Source: Alteribacillus persepolensis (GTDB taxonomy: Bacteria; Bacillota; Bacilli; Bacillales; Marinococcaceae). From it: a stretch of DNA of 64,000 nt. Position 1 is the stretch's first letter. Each line of letters begins with the position of its first letter. The DNA is taken from NCBI RefSeq assembly GCF_900099605.1, contig NZ_FNDK01000002.1, positions 62,001-126,000 of the forward strand, given 5' to 3'. The translations under genes were made by a program, and so were the position numbers. Below are positions 61,447 through 64,000 of this stretch, piece by piece. A model generated the notes under the pieces. It was not told where the DNA came from. It saw only the letters and a program-made list of their open reading frames with translations, and made no database searches.

Positions 61447-61555
61447 GTGTGGCTGACGCCGGCACTGGCACGTCCTGTACGTCGAAGCAAGAGCCGAAGA
61501 TCCACCGACAGTGGTTTTCTGTCAATCAGCTGAAGTTTTGTCCGAGGAAAACGAA
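61447..61555 (+). repeat. Dispersed intergenic repeat, copy 3
   Basis: Its first 59 bases match 41738-41796 at 52 of 59 positions (shared cores GCACGTCCTGT, CGTCGAAGCA, GAGCCGAAGAT); the 3' part (AATCAGCTGAAGTTTTGTCC) matches copies 1 and 2 more weakly. Confidence 0.7.
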
Positions 61556-61604
61556 CCGGAAGAGCCATCCAGGGTGAGAAAATATGATGTAAGACTTATA
61601 AATG

Positions 61605-61661
61605 AAAAGAGGGGGCTGCCAAAGGGTCGTTTTTTATGACCTTTTGACAGCCCTTCTTTTT
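61605..61661 (-). terminator. Bidirectional rho-independent terminator
   Basis: GGGCTG-CCAAAGGGTC and GACCTTTTGACAGCCC form a long stem flanked by A-run and T-run on opposite sides, serving the TPR lipoprotein gene and possibly the plus strand. Confidence 0.8.
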
Positions 61662-61665
61662 GTAT

Positions 61666-62499
61666 TTAATCAATGGAAGCATTTAAGTAATCTTCGTAGA
61701 TGGTGAACGTATCGTCGCCGTATTGTTCTAAAAACTCAGCAGTTGGCTGGAAGGCTTTTGTTAGAGCGTCTCTGCGTCCTTTTTCATCCCCCATCGCGGT
61801 GTACACTTCACTCATACGGTAGTAATGAGTAGGATTTTCGCTGTCAAGAGCTGTTAAACGCTGGTAGCGCTCAAGGCTTTCATCTAACTCTCCGAGGGCA
61901 AAATAGGCGCGAGCAAGTGCCAATAATAAATCAGTGCCAGGCTGTTCTTCCTTTGCTGTTACTTCTTCCTCTAAATCAAACAGCAGCTGCGCTCCTTTAT
62001 CAATATCATATCCGGAATTAAGCAGAAGCTTGGCATAGTTCAAAGTTGTCTTTTCGTCTTCTGGGTCTAGTTGATATTGCTGTTCCATCAAGTTAACAGC
62101 GTCTTCGACTAATGGCTCAGACGGCTCGCTTGTCCGTTCAACGTGAGCTTGCAGAGCATCCATATAGCGTTGGGAATAAGGGGCTGCGGCTGCTTCTTCT
62201 TCCTCCGCACGAAGTTCGCGTAAGTAAATAATGACTTCATTGTAACGGCCATTTTCAATTTCATCTTCCATAATGCTGTTAACATTCGTAGTTGTTAACG
62301 ATTCATTACGAAAACGATTGGCTAGCTCCTGAACAATTTCTTCATTGTATGTGAAATTCTCATCCTGATATGCATATGTCTCAGTGTCCACCGCTTCTTC
62401 CTGGGCAATATAGCGCTCCATCGCGAGCGTGGAACATCCTGATACAAGGAGCAGACACATCGATAAGCCGATTAGTGTATATGCGTTCTTTAATGTCAT
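61666..62499 (-). CDS. TPR-containing lipoprotein
   Basis: 277 residues. Signal peptide with lipobox VSGC (Cys 22). The acidic mature part is helical with at least three TPR-like units, clearest at DLLLALARAYFALGELDESLERYQRL and PTHYYRMSEVYTAMGDEKGRRDALTKAF. AGGTGAT precedes the start. Probably membrane-attached outside the cell, acting as a scaffold; partner unknown. It is divergent from the SLH amidase gene, which hints at an envelope role. Confidence 0.8.
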   Translation of the reverse strand: MTLKNAYTLIGLSMCLLLVSGCSTLAMERYIAQEEAVDTETYAYQDENFTYNEEIVQELANRFRNESLTTTNVNSIMEDEIENGRYNEVIIYLRELRAEEEEAAAAPYSQRYMDALQAHVERTSEPSEPLVEDAVNLMEQQYQLDPEDEKTTLNYAKLLLNSGYDIDKGAQLLFDLEEEVTAKEEQPGTDLLLALARAYFALGELDESLERYQRLTALDSENPTHYYRMSEVYTAMGDEKGRRDALTKAFQPTAEFLEQYGDDTFTIYEDYLNASID

Positions 62500-62820
62500 A
62501 TTATCACCTGTTTTGTAAGAAGTAACTTCTTTATTTTAAACGATATGCATGTGAAAAGAAAGAAGTGGAAAAAAGGGAAGGTTGTGTTATCAAAAAGATA
62601 TATTTGTAATATAATTTTAATCTGAAATAATATATTTTTACTATTTTCGATATTTTTTGGTAAAAACCTAGTTAATCTATGACGAACATGCTATTCTAGT
62701 TGGCAGAAGGAGAAATATGGTGAAATTTACCTATTGTTAGGTGGTTTTTGTTTCCTTCGTCATTCAAAACCCCAAAGAGAGAAAGGAGAAGGGGATACAC
62801 AGCAAAGAGGAGGATATGCA
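62500..62820. other. AT-rich divergent promoter region
   Basis: No gene. The left part is AT-rich; a small ACCTA/TAGGT hairpin with a T5 tail lies near 62729-62750. No strong promoter could be assigned. Confidence 0.4.
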
Positions 62821-64000
62821 TTGTTAAAGAAAGTTTCATATGTACTGCTAGCTCTGTCTCTTTTGCTTTCCATTGTTCCATCAATTGGGTTAAGTGAAGC
62901 AAAAGCGAATGGCGGGTATTCTGATGTAGGCAGCGGTCATTGGGCGTATGATGAAATTATGTACTTGAAGGACAAACGTGTAGCCACGGGAGACGAGACA
63001 GGAAGGTTTCGAACGACCGAATCTCTTAGCCGCGCGCAAGCATCTGTCATGATGACCAATGCGTTGAACGCAGGTGTTCTGAATAGTTCCTCTCCTTCTT
63101 TTTCCGATGTGAACAAAGGATTTTGGGCATACGGCTACATAGAAAGAGCCGCGGAGATGGGTTTTTTCCAAGGCAGAAACGGGGAATTTAACCCAAATGA
63201 CAAAATCAGCAAAGCGCAAGTAGCAGCAATTGTTGCACGAGCTTTTTTTGGACAAGAGTCACAGCACAATAATCAATCCTTACAATATAGTGATATATCA
63301 GAAAGTTTTTGGGCTAACGGTTACATAGCAACATTAGTAGAAAACAATATAATAGAAGATACTGGGGCGTTTGAACCGAACACATCAGCGACCCGGGCTG
63401 AATTTGCTGTTATTTTGGCCAGGGCGATGAATGAAAACTTGCGCATTGGACAACAACCGGATAATGGCGGCAATGTCGATGAAACTCCAGGTGAGAAACC
63501 AGCAGAAGACGATGTGCTCTATGAAGGCGTGGTTCGTGCCAGTACACCATTAAACGTTCGTTCAGGGCCGGGTATGGAGCATAGTGTAATTGATACGCTT
63601 TCTAATGGCACAAGCATCGACGTATATGAAATGGAAGGCGACTGGTTGAAGGTGTATGTCGATAGCCGTCAAGGTTACGTGTACCATAGTTATGTAGACA
63701 AGGCAGACGGGGTAGGATCGGATGACGGCCAAAAACCTGCAGAGCCTATTTCAAAAGGCAAAGTAACAGCATCTAAGCTAATGGTCCGCTCTGGTCCGAG
63801 TGCAAGCTATGACAGCATTGGCAGCCTGAGTGCAGGCGAAGTTGTGGATATTTATGAACAAACAAATGGCAGCTGGGTCTTAATTAAATACAATGGAGAT
63901 TGGGCTTATACACACAGCGGCTATATGAAAGAAAAGGGTATCGGCGAGAGCGTGTTAAACGGCAAGACAATCGTTATTGATGCCGGCCACGGCGGGCATG
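62821..64000 (+). CDS. SLH- and SH3-containing N-acetylmuramoyl-L-alanine amidase, 3'-truncated
   Basis: The frame starts at TTG 62821 (GAGGAGG 7 bases upstream; the nearby ATG 62816 hits a stop at once) and runs open off the right edge, 393 codons visible. Signal peptide about 1-28 (ending AKA). Three SLH repeats (YSDVGSGHWAYDEIMYLKDK, FSDVNKGFWAYGYIERAAEM, YSDISESFWANGYIATLVEN), an acidic linker, two SH3b modules (LNVRSGPGMEHSVIDTLSNG and LMVRSGPSASYDSIGSLSAG) and the beginning of an Amidase_3 domain (KTIVIDAGHGGH, whose His is a zinc ligand). It should cut the amide between muramic acid and the stem peptide in the wall. Confidence 0.88.
   Translation, partial: MLKKVSYVLLALSLLLSIVPSIGLSEAKANGGYSDVGSGHWAYDEIMYLKDKRVATGDETGRFRTTESLSRAQASVMMTNALNAGVLNSSSPSFSDVNKGFWAYGYIERAAEMGFFQGRNGEFNPNDKISKAQVAAIVARAFFGQESQHNNQSLQYSDISESFWANGYIATLVENNIIEDTGAFEPNTSATRAEFAVILARAMNENLRIGQQPDNGGNVDETPGEKPAEDDVLYEGVVRASTPLNVRSGPGMEHSVIDTLSNGTSIDVYEMEGDWLKVYVDSRQGYVYHSYVDKADGVGSDDGQKPAEPISKGKVTASKLMVRSGPSASYDSIGSLSAGEVVDIYEQTNGSWVLIKYNGDWAYTHSGYMKEKGIGESVLNGKTIVIDAGHGGH

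Larger units (their letters stand above)
61139..61665. other. Intergenic stretch between convergent genes
   Basis: No gene. It holds two terminators (61249-61314 and 61605-61661) and a copy of the dispersed repeat at 61447-61555. Confidence 0.6.

Noticed and set aside
1-64000. CRISPR arrays, tRNA/rRNA genes, insertion sequences, prophage
   Set aside because: No regularly spaced identical repeats, no tRNA T-loop or rRNA-like segments, and no transposase, integrase or phage structural genes were seen.

Overview
The window looks like chromosomal DNA of a low-to-mid GC Gram-positive endospore-former relative (Bacillaceae). Genes carry strong AGGAGG-type ribosome sites, many GTG/TTG starts, classic rho-independent terminators and CcpA-type cre-like operators. 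Marked halophile/alkaliphile traits are present: a complete OpuA glycine-betaine transporter whose binding protein has a strongly acidic linker, several Na+-type anion symporters, and a surface layer machinery with SLH-domain proteins plus the SecA2/SlaP accessory secretion pair. The genus is not determined from sequence alone; a halophilic/alkaliphilic lineage near Marinococcus, Salsuginibacillus or Alkalicoccus would fit. No rRNA, tRNA, CRISPR array, insertion sequence or prophage was seen.

Region 1 (1-13132) is a catabolic island: a truncated permease, an acyl-CoA dehydrogenase and acyl-CoA ligase, then gentisate 1,2-dioxygenase, a fumarylpyruvate-hydrolase-type FAH protein and a hotdog thioesterase in one operon, a divergent IclR regulator and a class A FAD aromatic hydroxylase, an unrecognised 191-residue protein, two tandem IclR regulators and a divergent PaaK-type aryl-CoA ligase. 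Read together, ligase + flavin hydroxylase + thioesterase + gentisate ring-cleavage suggest an aromatic acid being activated to a CoA thioester, hydroxylated to gentisyl-CoA and hydrolysed to gentisate. Region 2 (13432-20525) holds a ROK regulator, a metallo-beta-lactamase-fold hydrolase in an operon with a TAXI-type TRAP transporter, a CynX-type MFS exporter and a 59-residue protein.

Region 3 (21005-28607) has a DcuS/CitA-type sensor kinase and CitB-type regulator followed by a DASS dicarboxylate symporter, a highly charged repeat protein, and an OmpR-type two-component pair. Region 4 (28609-37661) is mixed metabolism: solitary cobT, a TIGR01777 epimerase, a structured intergenic RNA candidate, a minimal thioredoxin-reductase-like flavoprotein, asparagine synthetase divergent from an oligo-1,6-glucosidase, a luciferase-like monooxygenase and a nitroreductase. 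Region 5 (37709-47425) has a GbsR-type repressor divergent from opuAA-AB-AC with a perfect 18-bp palindrome between them, moaA-moeB, a 7Fe-type ferredoxin, an SLC13 permease with RCK_C domains and an SSB paralogue.

Region 6 (48343-64000) is a cell-envelope locus: four SLH-anchored proteins (one of unknown role, one with a phosphodiester-glycosidase domain, one with a transglycosylase-like domain plus SH3, one amidase running off the right edge), UTP-glucose-1-phosphate uridylyltransferase, a DPM-type glycosyltransferase fused to GtrA, a large polytopic GT-C-like membrane protein, SecA2-SlaP, and a TPR lipoprotein. Intergenic regions carry at least two dispersed repeat families.
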